Shown in pieces: positions 36,430-47,258 of a stretch of DNA of 64,000 bases. Position 1 is the stretch's first letter. The number at the start of each line of letters is the position of its first letter. Where the stretch lies: the NCBI GenBank assembly GCA_964017065.1, contig OZ024786.1:604888-668887 (forward strand). Reading direction: 5' to 3'. The translations under genes were made by a program, and so were the position numbers. Origin of the DNA: Haliclona indistincta. Its lineage: Eukaryota; Porifera; Demospongiae; Haplosclerida; Chalinidae. The notes under the pieces are model-generated. The model saw nothing but the letters and a program-made list of their open reading frames with translations, ran no database searches and was not told the DNA's origin.

Positions 36430-36467
36430 CTCTCTCCCTCCCTCCCTCCCTCCCTCCCTCCCTCCCT

Positions 36468-36542
<75 letters not shown>

Positions 36543-38905
36543 ACTCTCAGAATGGTCTGCTGTATGGTGTCGAGCTAGCTAGGGATCATATGTCTACTAA
36601 GAATGGTGGATCTGGAGGTCACATAATCAATGTAGCTTCCATGGCAGGTTAGACCCCAGTACCAATACTGTGATTGTGGTAACACTAGTACGACAATAAT
36701 GTGTTGGTTGCTAGAACTATTTAATATACATGATCTGATCTGATAGAAAAGATTAAATTTGAGTCATCTGCTTAATGTGGAGTTCATGCTCCTGATTCCT
36801 AACGTACATTTCTCTTAACTAGCAATTTTAAACCGTCTGGTATCAAATCTGCTACTATAATCAGGTATTGCATGTAGTCAGTCAAAGGTTCATAACTGAG
36901 AGAATCCAATGTAAACAGCATACTCCATAAGTAGATATTGACTGCTGGTTACTGCGGGTCTTATTGCTCCTTGCAACAACCAAAAAGCATAAAGCGTGAT
37001 CCGTGCCTTATTTGGAAGGTTTATTACATTGCGTGATTCAGATTGAACGCGGTTTACGATATGCAGTTGACGCTTTTAGATTGCAAGAAGTAGTGAAACC
37101 GCTGTACAGAATAGGTGTCTATTTACATGGACATCAAATGAGATTCATTGCCTAATAATTGATGACCACTAGTTAGTCGACCTATAGTGGAGAATATAGT
37201 TTGCATTGCGCTGTTGAGGTACTGTCAAGTTTGAAAAGTTGCTGGATCTCTAATAAACGCTGGGTACGAAATTAATAAATAAGCAATGCATTGCAGTTCA
37301 TGAACATTGGTGTACAGCGGTTTTATTACTCCTTGCAACAGCCACAAAAGCGTAAAGCGTGATCCGTGCCTTATTTGGAAGGTAGATTACATTGCGTGGT
37401 TCAGCTTGAACACGGTTTACGCTCTACGCTTCACGCTCTACGCTTGCAAGATGTAATAAAACCGCTGTAACCGGTGTATTGTGCTGTGCAGTCACATTAG
37501 CAATTGAAAGGTCGTGGGGTCGAGTCCCTGTTATTGAGTTATTTTATCGAAAAATTTTTCTACCAAGAGACTTGAAAATGAATACCCATCGTTTTATAGA
37601 GGAAATACGATACATGCATGATTGTAGTGATTATCATTATGCAGGTCTTGTGAATACCAAGGTTGGTCAGGGCTTCCCGATCTACTCCGCTACCAAGTAC
37701 GCTGTGGCTGGATATACCAAGTGTGCTAGTGAGGTAGGTGGAGCTTAAATAAAACCACACCCACAACATCACGGGAGCTTAACTAAAACCACACCCACAA
37801 CATCACGTGATGCATTGCCCCACCCACTAGGAGATGTATAAGGAGCATGGTATTCGGATGAACTCCATCTCACCTGGTCCTGCTGATACTGACTTCAACT
37901 GGACCACACGAGATGTCCTCAACATGTCCTTCGCTCCTCCTGACCTACTGCAGTGAGTGAGCCGCTGTAATGTGGAAAATTTGATTTAAAAAATTAAAAA
38001 AATTTCTACATTTTTGTGGGTAAAAAAATTTGTAATGTGTTGTATATTTTCACTTTGAGAGCAGGCACTAAAATTTTCATGGTTGAAAATGTCTACACTA
38101 CAATAATTATACAGCTATTATTATTGTCATAGATACTTTAGTTTGTAGCTCAGGTGACCGTAAGATCAAAGGCGCCGCTCGGTGGTTATATCTCGTATAC
38201 CATAGGAAATACGTATATTTTCCAGGAAGTGACGTCACATAGCAACACCGTAGCAACAAGATGGCGTCGTCGAAAAACGCATGCAAGATTACACTGCCGT
38301 CTTTCAGGAACGCGCTGTCATTAGCCTCTGGTGACTTCTATGGATGCTCTACTACCTTGAGCGCTTCGTATAGTAACCATAAGAGCAGCTTCCTGGGCTA
38401 CAAAATGGTTAACCCATGGCACCTCGGCGGTACGCGATATAACCTCGGGGGTTAATTTTACTGCCCTCGTGCGCTTCGCGCCCTCGGGCGGTAAAATTTA
38501 CCCCCTCGGTTATATCGCGTACCGCCTCGGTTGCCATGGGTTAACCTATACGTATTGTCCTATAAAGTGGTACATAATCTTTGAGACAGTGCAGATAATC
38601 ATAACCAGAAGGAACTTCAACATGTAATAATGATGATGACTTGAAATTGAAAATTTAAATCATTTTGAACACTAAAATTATTTCATTTGCCGTGCCTTAA
38701 ATTTAGTCAGCAGTTTATGAACTCATGGTGATCTCTCTCTCCATGCAGGCCTGAGGAGGTGGCTGATGGTGTATTGGAGCTGTGTACTGACACCAGCAGG
38801 GTTGGCGCTACCATGGTGTCTCTGCCGCGCCATGGACTGGGCTACCTCAATGGACCTCAGAGCGTACAAGAGCTCCTCCCTAGCATTCAGTTCCTCAAGA
38901 AATGA
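35738..38905 (+). CDS. Short-chain dehydrogenase, HPGD-like
   Basis: Seven exons with consistent phases encode 264 residues: 35738-35830, 35958-36077, 36136-36252, 36551-36647, 37645-37733, 37831-37952 and 38749-38905. Classical SDR motifs are in order: TGASRGLG for cofactor binding (about 11-18), a cofactor-selecting Asp in MLDV at the end of strand 2, NNAG (about 90), the catalytic Ser region NVASMAG, the catalytic YSATK (about 160) and a PG motif (SPGPADTDF). Asp at the end of strand 2 favours NAD. Length and order fit 15-hydroxyprostaglandin dehydrogenase (266 residues in human), which oxidises the 15-hydroxyl of prostaglandins, but other HPGD-like SDRs act on different alcohols. The protein is expected to be cytosolic. 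Intron 3 ends in a long CT/CCCT tract, and intron 4 carries two related MITEs. Confidence 0.85.
36370..36550 (+). repeat. CT/CCCT microsatellite ending at SDR exon 4 acceptor
   Basis: About 180 bases of CT and CCCT repeats end in CCACTCTCAG at 36550. It is the same arrangement as in the RUSC-like gene but in a different gene. Confidence 0.9.
36951..37106. mobile_element. MITE copy 1 in SDR intron 4
   Basis: The element has imperfect inverted ends (TCTTATTGCTCCTTGCAA and TTGCAAGAAGTAGTGAAACC) and an internal AAAGCGTGATCCGTGCC. It is closely related to 37312-37470. Confidence 0.7.
37312..37470. mobile_element. MITE copy 2 in SDR intron 4
   Basis: Inverted ends are TACAGCGGTTTTATTACTCC and its near complement, ATGTAATAAAACCGCTGTA. 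Its internal sequence matches copy 1 over nearly the full length. Confidence 0.75.
37485..37545 (+). other. SINE-like fragment with B-box
   Basis: AGGTCGTGGGGTCGAGTCCC resembles a tRNA T-arm with B box. A similar GGTCGTGGGTTTGAGCCC occurs at about 33126-33143 in intron 24 of the RUSC-like gene. No complete tRNA fold is possible, so these are probably tRNA-derived SINE remnants. Confidence 0.35.
38407..38546. repeat. GC-rich palindrome, 140 bases
   Basis: Arms of about 60 bases start GGTTAACCCATGGCA and end TGCCATGGGTTAACC, around a centre CGTGCGCTTCGCGCCCTCG. The same centre recurs in the palindrome at 54588-54703, so this is a dispersed hairpin family. This copy is in the last intron of the SDR gene. 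Confidence 0.85.
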
Positions 38906-39103
38906 TTACAATGCCCACCGGACAATATACCTGTACCAATTATTCCCCAAAAAATTAATTCATGATCAGATCTAAGTATCCTTGTTCAACTCTTTTATTT
39001 GTGCATAGAGTACTGTACTGTCGCGCTATGACCCTTTCCCGCAAAAAGAAAAAGGGGGCGGGTCCGATGCGCTAGAAGACTTACATAAGGGCGTGTTGTA
39101 GCA

Positions 39104-39781
39104 ATGTCAGCTGACGAAGTAAAGTGCGTCCCTCTCACCTCAGAACACGTTGCTGTAGCTGCTGACCTTATTACAAGTCAGTTCTGTTGTGCAGAGCCTT
39201 TATTCCTCAGCTATGGCGATAGTTACGATGATACTTACCCCTTCTTCCGCCTGATGTGCGAACGTTCTGCAAATCAAGGCTTGAGTACTGTGTGTTTGAT
39301 CAACGGGGAAGTTGCTGCTGCATTCTTGAGCGAAGATTTTAAAGCACCCACTCTGCCTGATGGAGATCCATTCTATACATCCCCTGAGGGAGCCCGTTTG
39401 GCGAAGTTTGCTCCAACAATGGGGTTAGTTGGACAACTTGAACACAAGTTATTTGCAGACCATCCCGAGTTGGCTGATTGCAAACAAGGCGTGCTCTTCC
39501 ATCAGTTTGCAGTAGCAGTTTCAAGCAAGTTCACTCGTCGTGGATTATGTAACAAAATCTATGCAGCCAACCTACAGCAAGCGGCTGCCAAAGGCTTCAC
39601 TACAGCTATCGTTGAGTGTACTGGCAGCTTCTCACTGGCTGCTGCTCTCAAAGCAGGTTATGTGGAACACAACAGGATCGTGTATACTGACTTTGAGTTC
39701 AATGGCACAAAACCATTCTCTAATGTCGAGAGAGACACAGGACATACTGCATGTGTGTTGTTGTCACGGGAATTGACGTGA
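39104..39781 (+). CDS. GNAT-family N-acetyltransferase
   Basis: An intronless frame of 225 residues starts at the ATG at 39104. The acetyl-CoA-binding motif A region is VAVSSKFTRRGLCNKIYAAN (about 132-151), with the R-x-x-G-x-C/G pyrophosphate loop as RRGLCN. The next strand carries AIVECTGSFSLAAALKAGY (about 166-184), the ECT..S..A...GF/Y pattern of insect arylalkylamine/dopamine N-acetyltransferase-like enzymes. The N-terminus LTSEHVAVAADLI.QFCCAEPL also fits that group. The likely reaction is transfer of acetyl from acetyl-CoA to a small amine; the substrate is not predictable. It begins 198 bases after the SDR stop, with a GGGGGCGGG box about 45 bases before the ATG. A decayed relative follows at 40240-40675. 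Confidence 0.85.
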   Translation: MSADEVKCVPLTSEHVAVAADLITSQFCCAEPLFLSYGDSYDDTYPFFRLMCERSANQGLSTVCLINGEVAAAFLSEDFKAPTLPDGDPFYTSPEGARLAKFAPTMGLVGQLEHKLFADHPELADCKQGVLFHQFAVAVSSKFTRRGLCNKIYAANLQQAAAKGFTTAIVECTGSFSLAAALKAGYVEHNRIVYTDFEFNGTKPFSNVERDTGHTACVLLSRELT

Positions 39782-40239
39782 CAAACTTGCTACTGGACTG
39801 GAGAGTTATACAAAATAGTCTGGCCGCTGCCCCTCCCCGCCTATTGAGTGGGTGGTGGACAGCGTGTAGGGTCTATCAAACATTACCATTCATCGATTTT
39901 ATATGAATATTAATCGTGTATAGATAATTAATTATTGCAATGATGAGCGGGGTTTCCTCAATGCCATTGTACCGCACGAATTGCCTCACACTGCGCTGGT
40001 TTAAGCGATCTATGCTTGAATCGCGGTAGACTATGTTCGATAGCATCGTCAACAGTACGACCGTTAGCTTTCACCCACCGTAGCTGTTTCGCCTTAGCCT
40101 GTAATATCAAACCCAGCCCATGATCCATGAATATTACTGCTCAAGATCTTGAGCAGTAGAATCCCTAAAAATTGCTGTAAAATTGATAACTATAGTAACG
40201 GCTGACTAGTAGCAAAACTTCTGAGAATAGCCAAATATT

Positions 40240-40675
40240 ACTGTCCAATGGAGATGCATTTTTAGCATCACCTGAGGGAGCAGCCAGTATGCTTGCTCCA
40301 GCAGAGAAGTTTAGGTAAACGTCTTCGACACAAACTATTTACAGACCATCCAGAGTGGGCTGATGACAAACAAGGCATGTTCTTCTGTCACTTGGCAGTG
40401 GCAGTTTCAGACTAGTTATATTCGTTACGCTACAAAATCTTTGCAGCCAACCTACAGCAAGCAGCTGCTGCTCAAGGTTAACTTAGCATATTTAAATATA
40501 AATAGCATATTTTAAATTAGCATAGTTGTATTAGCATATTTAAATTGCTATTGTGTGTATCCGTGCTACTTGCTAAATATTGTTATTTTAAAAAACAAAA
40601 AAAAACTTCTGCCATTGTTGAGTGTACTGACTGGCGGCTGCTGTCAAAGCATGTTATGTGGAGCACAACAGGATA
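40240..40675 (+). pseudogene. Decayed copy of the GNAT gene
   Basis: Blocks matching the acetyltransferase are recognisable in order: DAFLASPEGA, RHKLFTDHPEWADDKQGM, AANLQQAAA and, after an AT-rich insertion at about 40475-40605, AIVECT..LLSKHVMWSTT in a shifted frame. Stops interrupt the frame (after AEKFR and after AVSD), and the N-terminal quarter is missing. Confidence 0.85.
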
Positions 40676-42237
40676 ACTTGGCTTACCCAGCGATCGATGG
40701 CCGCTGCTGCATGGCGATCTAGAGTTCGCCGTAGACAAACACAGCAAAACCTGTCCAGAAATACGGCGCCGTATTATAAGTAAACCGAAACCGTGTATTA
40801 CGAATACACGGGGTCCGTCGGCTTCCCGTTTTATGACCGTGACAACCCGTACTTGAGACTCGAGATTATACGGATTGCACCGTAGAATCGATGTTCACGG
40901 TTTAAAAACGTACCGTCGAATAAAGATAACGGGAAGGACTGTCCCGTTGAAGTGACGGGTATACACCGTGAAATAGTTGAGTACGGGCTCTCCACGGCTT
41001 GGTGAAATCGTTTGATACGGGGTGATAATAACTGTACCGTATTGTTTCGAATAAAATTAATACTAAACGACAATAAAATAGACACTGAACAATAAAATAG
41101 TTTGTTTGCTTCTTCACTGAATAAATTGTAGCCTTGAAAATCTGTTAATAATTATGCAACAATAAATAAACAATCAAGCACTTACGATATATATATCAAC
41201 AGCCTACAGGTCTGTCTAAGAGTAGATAACCTGAATGAGAGAGACAGTTATACAGCACACAACAGAACAATGAACCTTAGATATTATCTCAGTCATCTTG
41301 AATGAGAAAACCAACGTTGGACTCCGTCTCAGAGCACATAACCTGAATGAGAGAAACAGTTATACAGCACACAACAGAACAATGAACCTTTGATATTATC
41401 TCAGTCATCTTGAATGAGAAAACCAACGTTGGACTTCGTCTCAGAGCACATAACCTGAATGAGAGAAACAGTTATACAGCACACAACAGAATAATGAACC
41501 TTTGATATTATCTCAGTCACCCTGAATGAGAAAACCAATGTTGGACTTCGTCTCAGAGCACATAACTTGAATGAGAAACACAGTTATACAGCACACAACA
41601 GAACAATGAACCTTTGATATTATCTCAGTCATCCCGAATGAGAAAACCACGTTGGACTTCGTCTCAGAGCACATTACCAGAATGAGAGAAATATATATAC
41701 AGCACAAGACAGAATAATGAACCTTTGACACAATCTCAGTCACCCTGAATGATAAAAACACTGTCTAAGAGCAGATAACCTGAATGAGAAAAACAGTGCC
41801 AGAACAATGAACCTAATATCTTAATCCACATAGGTTGCACGGCAAGGTGTGAAGGTGTATAGTGAGAAAACTCCACAACCCATAACAAAGCTACAACAGT
41901 CCAAGTTACTAATCACTAAGTTTTTTCAAACCTTGAACACAGACATCATCATCATGTACGCTCTAGTCTATCAAAAAGTAATGCATCCAAACGGCGCAAA
42001 TACTCAGTCTCAGCTATTAGATCAGTTTCATACGGCTCCTATAAACACAGATAGCTGTAACAATAGTCAGAAAATGATAACAGACATCACCTTGAGTGAA
42101 TGTGAAGGCTGTGGAAGCTGCCCTAGCGCCATATGGCCATATAGATCGACCGCGTGGTTACTCACGTGCGAGAATCGGCTGACCAATAGGATGATTGCGC
42201 GCTAAATAAGGCGCTCCTGATAAGACCGACTAGCAAG
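40676..42237. other. Intergenic stretch with tandem repeat, no gene seen
   Basis: The left part (40740-41060) is rich in CCGT/ACGG words in both orientations and may be a decayed foldback element. The centre is the 112-bp tandem array. A 118-codon open frame at 41849-42205 shows no motif and is not called. Confidence 0.5.
41223..41815. repeat. 112-bp tandem repeat
   Basis: About five units contain ATAACCTGAATGAGAGAAAC, ATGAACCTTTGATATTATCT and CAACGTTGGACTTCGTCTCA. Unit identity drops toward the right end. Confidence 0.9.
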
Positions 42238-42297
42238 ATGTCAGCACGAGCGTGTCAGCATTTAATACCGGTACCAGCATCAGAGTCTGAGATACAA
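42238..42297 (+). CDS. Possible isolated first exon (weak)
   Basis: An ATG opens 20 codons (MSARACQHLIPVPASESEIQ) followed by a perfect GTGAGT donor in phase 0. I could not find a convincing next exon: joining to the acceptor before 42381 runs into TAG after 14 codons. It may be a remnant or the 5' end of a transcript with distant exons. Confidence 0.2.
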
Positions 42298-42429
42298 GTG
42301 AGTTCCACTGTTCCTGTCTCTTGTCTTTGCCTCCCATCTCTCTGTTCTCTCATTCTCTAAACTATTATAGCATGACTCAGATCGATTTGCATTGATCTTC
42401 ATGTGCTATCAGTAGATTATTGTGTATCA

Positions 42430-42442
42430 CCAAAGTAGTAAG

Positions 42443-42480
<38 letters not shown>

Positions 42481-42490
42481 GTGTGTTTGT
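42430..42490. repeat. GT microsatellite
   Basis: A GT dinucleotide run of about 55 bases with single C and T interruptions. Confidence 0.9.
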
Positions 42491-42829
42491 TTTGAACCTT
42501 CATTTGTCTAGTTCAAGTTGTCCCATCTTTTGTCAGCACACTGTCAAGATGTCACATGCAGTTCATATGTAATAATAATTATGTGTGTGTCCTCCAGCAG
42601 TAGCTCTCTGTCCCTTTCTTTCTTGCTCTCAGTCTCTTTCATCTCACAGTCTAGATCACTTATAGTATCATGATGATGGTAATTGGTCACCAATGTATTT
42701 CTATTTCTTCTCTCTTCCTCTGTAGCTGCTGAATATGTGAACACCTAGTAGTGGTAAGCCACAGTGTGTTGGTATCACCTGCAATGAGCAATCAAAGTAT
42801 GTGTAACCCTTGTTTGTGTGAACACTCTC

Positions 42830-42892
42830 TTCCCTCTCTCTCTCTCCCTCTCTCCCTCTCCCTCCCTCCCTCTCCCTCCCTCCCTCTCTCTG

Positions 42893-42945
<53 letters not shown>

Positions 42946-43040
42946 CTCTCTCTCCGTCTTTCTCTCGCTCTCTCTCCCTCTCTCTCTCCCTCTCTCTCCC
43001 TCCCTCCCTCTCCCTCCCTCTATCTCTTTCTCTCTTTCTC
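42830..43040. repeat. CT/CCCT microsatellite
   Basis: About 210 bases of CT and CCCT repeats lie just beyond the 3' end of the minus-strand membrane-protein gene. It gives Arg/Glu or Ser/Leu repeat frames that are not genes. Confidence 0.9.
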
Positions 43041-43123
43041 GTCAGTATGTCTGTCCCTTTGAGGTAGTGCATCATGTGCATGCGTTTGTGTGTGCTTGGT
43101 AGTTCTCCAATTATAGCCCTCTC

Positions 43124-46100
43124 TCACTCTTTCTTGTTCTCTCCTTTCTGAAACAGGGATAAAGAACAGACGGTCCCTAAATGCACTTTAAGCTAGGAAG
43201 GCCTCTCACTGTACTGCTGAAGCTGTTACTCTAACACTCCCCAAATGATTACTGTTAAACATGACAGGTATGTGCAAGGACGTACACCTGTCTGTGTGTG
43301 TGACAGTGTTTTCCAACTCTTTTTCTCTCTTGTTCTTAGCTGTGTGTCTGACCTTAGTGAGTAGTTTCTCCTCGTGATTGGAGGCAGACACATCATTTTG
43401 TGCAGCTACAATTTTGGCTAAAGCTATACTCATCGATGCTTTAACGGTTAGTGCTGCTTGGGTATTATGATTTATGTTTTCTTCTTTTATCAACAGCGAG
43501 CTTTCAAGAACAACACAGAAACTAACTGAGACTTTATTTTGATGAATTAGTACATGTTTTGTATAATCAAAGAGCAAACAGTCACAATCAACAGTAGCAT
43601 GTCATACGCTCTACTGATACAATGGGTTATTAAACTACAGCTAGACAAGTGAGACTCTTTACAGGTCTCAGGGAGGTGTGTACGTACACTCTTAGTGGAT
43701 TGGTTCGTGAAACCCTGATTCTGTTCCAATAGCTGAATAGCAGTCAACTGTATGCATTCTCACTGAATTTAGTGCTGTTTGTTAGACCTAGTGACTATAA
43801 ACCCTGATTCTAGGTAAACAGAGCTATTTCTCTGTTCCAATAGCTCAATAGCAGTCAACTGTATGCATTCTCACTGAATTTAGTGCTGTTTGTTAGACCT
43901 AGTGACTATAAACCCTGATTCTAGGTAAACAGAGCTATTTCTCTGTTCCAATAGCTCAATAGCAGTCAACTGTATGCATTCTCACTGAATTTAGTGCTGT
44001 TTGATAGACCTAGTGACTATAAACCCTGATTCTAGGTAAACAGAGCTATTTCTCTGTTCCAATAGCTCAATAGCAGTCAACTGTATGCATTCTCACTGAA
44101 TTTAGTGCTGTTTGTTAGACCTAGTGACTATAAACCCTGATTCTAGGTAAACAGAGCTATTTCTCTGTTCCAATAGCTCAATAGCAGTCAACTGTATGCA
44201 TTCTCACTGAATTTAGTGCTGTTTGTTAGACCTAGTGACTATAAACCCTGATTCTAGGTAAACAGAGCTATTTCTCTGTTCCAATAGCTCAATAGCAGTC
44301 AACTGTATGCATTCTCACTGAATTTAGTGCTGTTTGTTAGACCTAGTGACTATAAACCCTGATTCTAGGTAAACAGAGCTATTTCTCTGTTCCAATAGCT
44401 CAATAGCAGTCAACTGTATGCATTCTCACTGAATTTAGTGCTGTTTGTTAGACCTAGTGACTATAAATTAAACCCTGATTCTAGGTAAACAGAGCTATTT
44501 CTCTGTTCCAATAGCTCAATAGCAGTCAACTGTATGCATTCTCACTGAATTTAGTGCTGTTTGTTAGACCTAGTGACTATAAACCCTGATTCTAGGTAAA
44601 CAGAGCTATTTCTCTGTTCCAATAGCTCAATAGCAGTCAACTGTATGCATTCTCACTGAATTTAGTGCTGTTTGATAGACCTAGTGACTATAAACCCTGA
44701 TTCTAGGTAAACAGAGCTATTTCTCTGTTCCAATAGCTCAATAGCAGTCAACTGTATATGCATTCTCACTGAATTTAGTGCTGTTTGATAGACCTAGTGA
44801 CTATAAACCCTGATTCTAGGTAAACAGAGCTATTTCTCTGTTCCAATAGCTCAATAGCAGTCAACTGTATATGCATTCTCACTGAATTTAGTGCTGTTTG
44901 ATAGACCTAGTGACTATAAACCCTGATTCTAGGTAAACAGAGCTATTTCTCTGTTCCAATAGCTCAATAGCAGTCAACTGTATGCATTCTCACTGAATTT
45001 AGTGCTGTTTGATAGACCTAGTGACTATAAACCCTGATTCTAGGGATACAGAGCTATTTCTCTGTTCCAATAGCATTTAATTCTGTGTAATCTCACTGGA
45101 AGCTGTTTGATGGAATGTCAGGTTTGTTCGGCACCAACTAACTAGCTAGCCAAAAACATTTTTAGTATAATAATTATTATGTTCATGATTATCTTAAACA
45201 TAGGAACAGATATTGAATAATTATAGTGTCTTGTCCATAATCAAACTGTAGCGAATCTGTCCAATGGTTTTCAACAGTCAACACGTGTAGATTCTCAAGC
45301 TGTCAGCGCAGTGTGCTGAGCCTGAACTCTTTCCCTTTAGGTTTATGTGTGTGTCAAAAGATTTAGGTTTAAGAGCACCAGTTGAGTGAGTTGTGTCTAC
45401 TTGAAGGGAGGAGGAGCTTAGCCTGCGCACACAATATGTTAGACAAAAACTAATAACAGTGAGTTCGTACCTTGGTTTAAGAGCATCAGTTGAGTGAGTT
45501 GTGTCTTACTGTAGCCTCTTTTCGTATCCGGCAGAAATGGATGAAAGACATAGTCTAGAGCAAGATTAGAAGTGAAGTTCACAATACTACACACACCAAC
45601 TTGTGAAATAGTCTGTCCGAAAAATAACATGATCTATGGTAAGCAACTCAACCAATAACTATGTTCACACACACATGCAGGAATCCCCACTCTAGAAGGT
45701 CAGAATCTAACCGCTAGACAACCGGAACATACATACTCACTCGCTCACTTACACTAGACTAGATAGACAGGGCCACCCTTCTGTTGGTATGGTTCTATGC
45801 CTAGCATGATAACTTACCCTCTACCTCAGCTGGGCGAGGAACTGTGGCAGCACTAACTGCATGCAAGATACAATTTATTACAACTATGTTCAACATTGCA
45901 TGGACTTCCTGAATATAGTGTCCTGTCCAAAATCAAACTGTAGCAAATCTGTCGCATGGGTCAACAAGTGGAGATTTCTCAAGCTGCCAGCGCAGTGTCC
46001 ATTGATTGTGCAGAGCCCGAACTCTTGCCCTTTAGGTTTATGTGTGTGTGTATGTGTGTGTGTGTGTGTGTGTGTGGTAAGAGATTTTGAGAGAGTAGAG

Positions 46101-47258
46101 TAAAGAATAAGGAAGACACATACACAAGGGATGCAGTGAGATCAAAAATTGACTAGGTTTCAAATGTAACATCTCCTTGCTCACAGGGTCACAGTCTCTA
46201 AGTTGCTAAGCTACAATAAGGTTACGGGATACAGATGTGATTGGCGTGGATTTCGCTTCTTTGTATAGTCAGCAAGAGATAAAATTTACGAAATAAAATT
46301 TAAGAGCAATAGATAAAGAAAATGTACAACAAAAATAATCATCGTAGCTTTTGCCGTTCGTGCGCTCACACATACACAGGTAGAAGAGAGAGATGGAGAG
46401 GGGTAAAACACTGTGATCGATGACTTTTCAATGATGACTTTAATAACTAGTTCTGATAGAACACACACCTGGGACACTCACTGCAACAAACAGACATCGT
46501 GCCATTATAGCCGTAGAGTGTATACTAGTGACTAACACACAGTTACCACAGATGGTGAAGTTATTCTGAAAACATCGACACAAGGCTCTCACAATTTTTG
46601 TAGATGTATTTCAAGGCATATGAATTGGTTTGAGGACATAATATTTTTTGTTTGTAGCGCTTTTGAATAATGAGATTCTGTACCAGCTGTGTTTTGGACG
46701 GCACACACACATACACATAATACCGACCCACCTAAACACCCCTCCACTGACACATACGCATCCCAGGTAATTATTCTGACACTGCAAGTCGTCTAGATGA
46801 ACAGTGACGTCTGAGAGAGGACACATAAAGTTACGATACAATAGTGGTCCATATTATAATATCTCAAGCATGAATCAATCAGTGATCAATGATATCATCA
46901 TCGGTATAGACTATGGACTTGACCACCGAGTACAAACACAGTACACAAGATCAATGAGCAACACCTACATAATGAACACCAATAGAGAAGAGCTAAAATA
47001 ACTTACTAGACACATGCTGGAGAAGAGAGAGGCACGAAACACAAAATCAGCATACTCAATGAAGGCTCCGCCCACCTGGGCAAGCCACGGCTCGGGCAAC
47101 TGCACTGTACAAGCAACTACAGCGCAGAGAGCCACAAGGTAATCTACTATTATTATTGTTATAACTATAACACAAGTACCTCGGAATCCACTTGGTGATG
47201 GATCACGGTGTATTCGCCTATGGCGATAGTACGGAGCCCGAGATCGATACAAAGTCAT
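43124..47258 (-). CDS. Multi-pass membrane protein, five exons (possibly TMEM42/EamA-like)
   Basis: Minus-strand exons 47258-47007, 46565-46482, 45612-45510, 43525-43353 and 43147-43124 join with matching phases (0, 0, 1, 0) and canonical borders (GTAAGT, GTGAGT, GTAAGA, GTCAGA donors; TTTCAG, GGACAG, TCTCAG, TTTCAG acceptors) to give 211 residues ending GENKKE. An in-frame stop lies shortly before the ATG. The N-terminus is basic, followed by hydrophobic stretches VIVITIIIVDYLVALCAVVA, the region around FVFRASLFSSMCL, MARCLFVATISQVGVCSIVN and ISFCVVLESSLLI, then a charged tail of about 50 residues. The spacing VNFTSNLALDYVF..LP faintly resembles the last part of TMEM42/EamA-type proteins; that is a guess. 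Each exon is short, so the model rests on phase agreement. The third intron holds a 111-bp minisatellite. Confidence 0.6.
43727..45075. repeat. 111-bp minisatellite, about 12 units
   Basis: Near-identical units (core CTGTTCCAATAGCTCAATAG, TATGCATTCTCACTGAATTT) occupy 1.35 kb of intron 3 of the minus-strand membrane-protein gene. Variants such as TATATGCATT, an extra AATT near 44467 and GATAG for GTTAG occur in neighbouring units. Confidence 0.95.
46045..46077. repeat. GT microsatellite
   Basis: A short GT run of about 30 bases lies in intron 2 of the membrane-protein gene. Confidence 0.9.

Noticed and set aside
40740..41060. Coding frames in the CCGT/ACGG-rich stretch
   Set aside because: Word repeats in both orientations suggest a decayed foldback repeat; the minus-strand frames have no motif.
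41849..42205. 118-codon plus-strand frame as a gene
   Set aside because: It has no motif or signal peptide, mixed composition, starts inside the edge of a tandem repeat and shows no convincing splice sites.
42238..42420. Two-exon small gene starting MSARACQHL
   Set aside because: The donor is good, but the only nearby acceptor leads to a stop after 14 codons. Kept only as a weak isolated exon.
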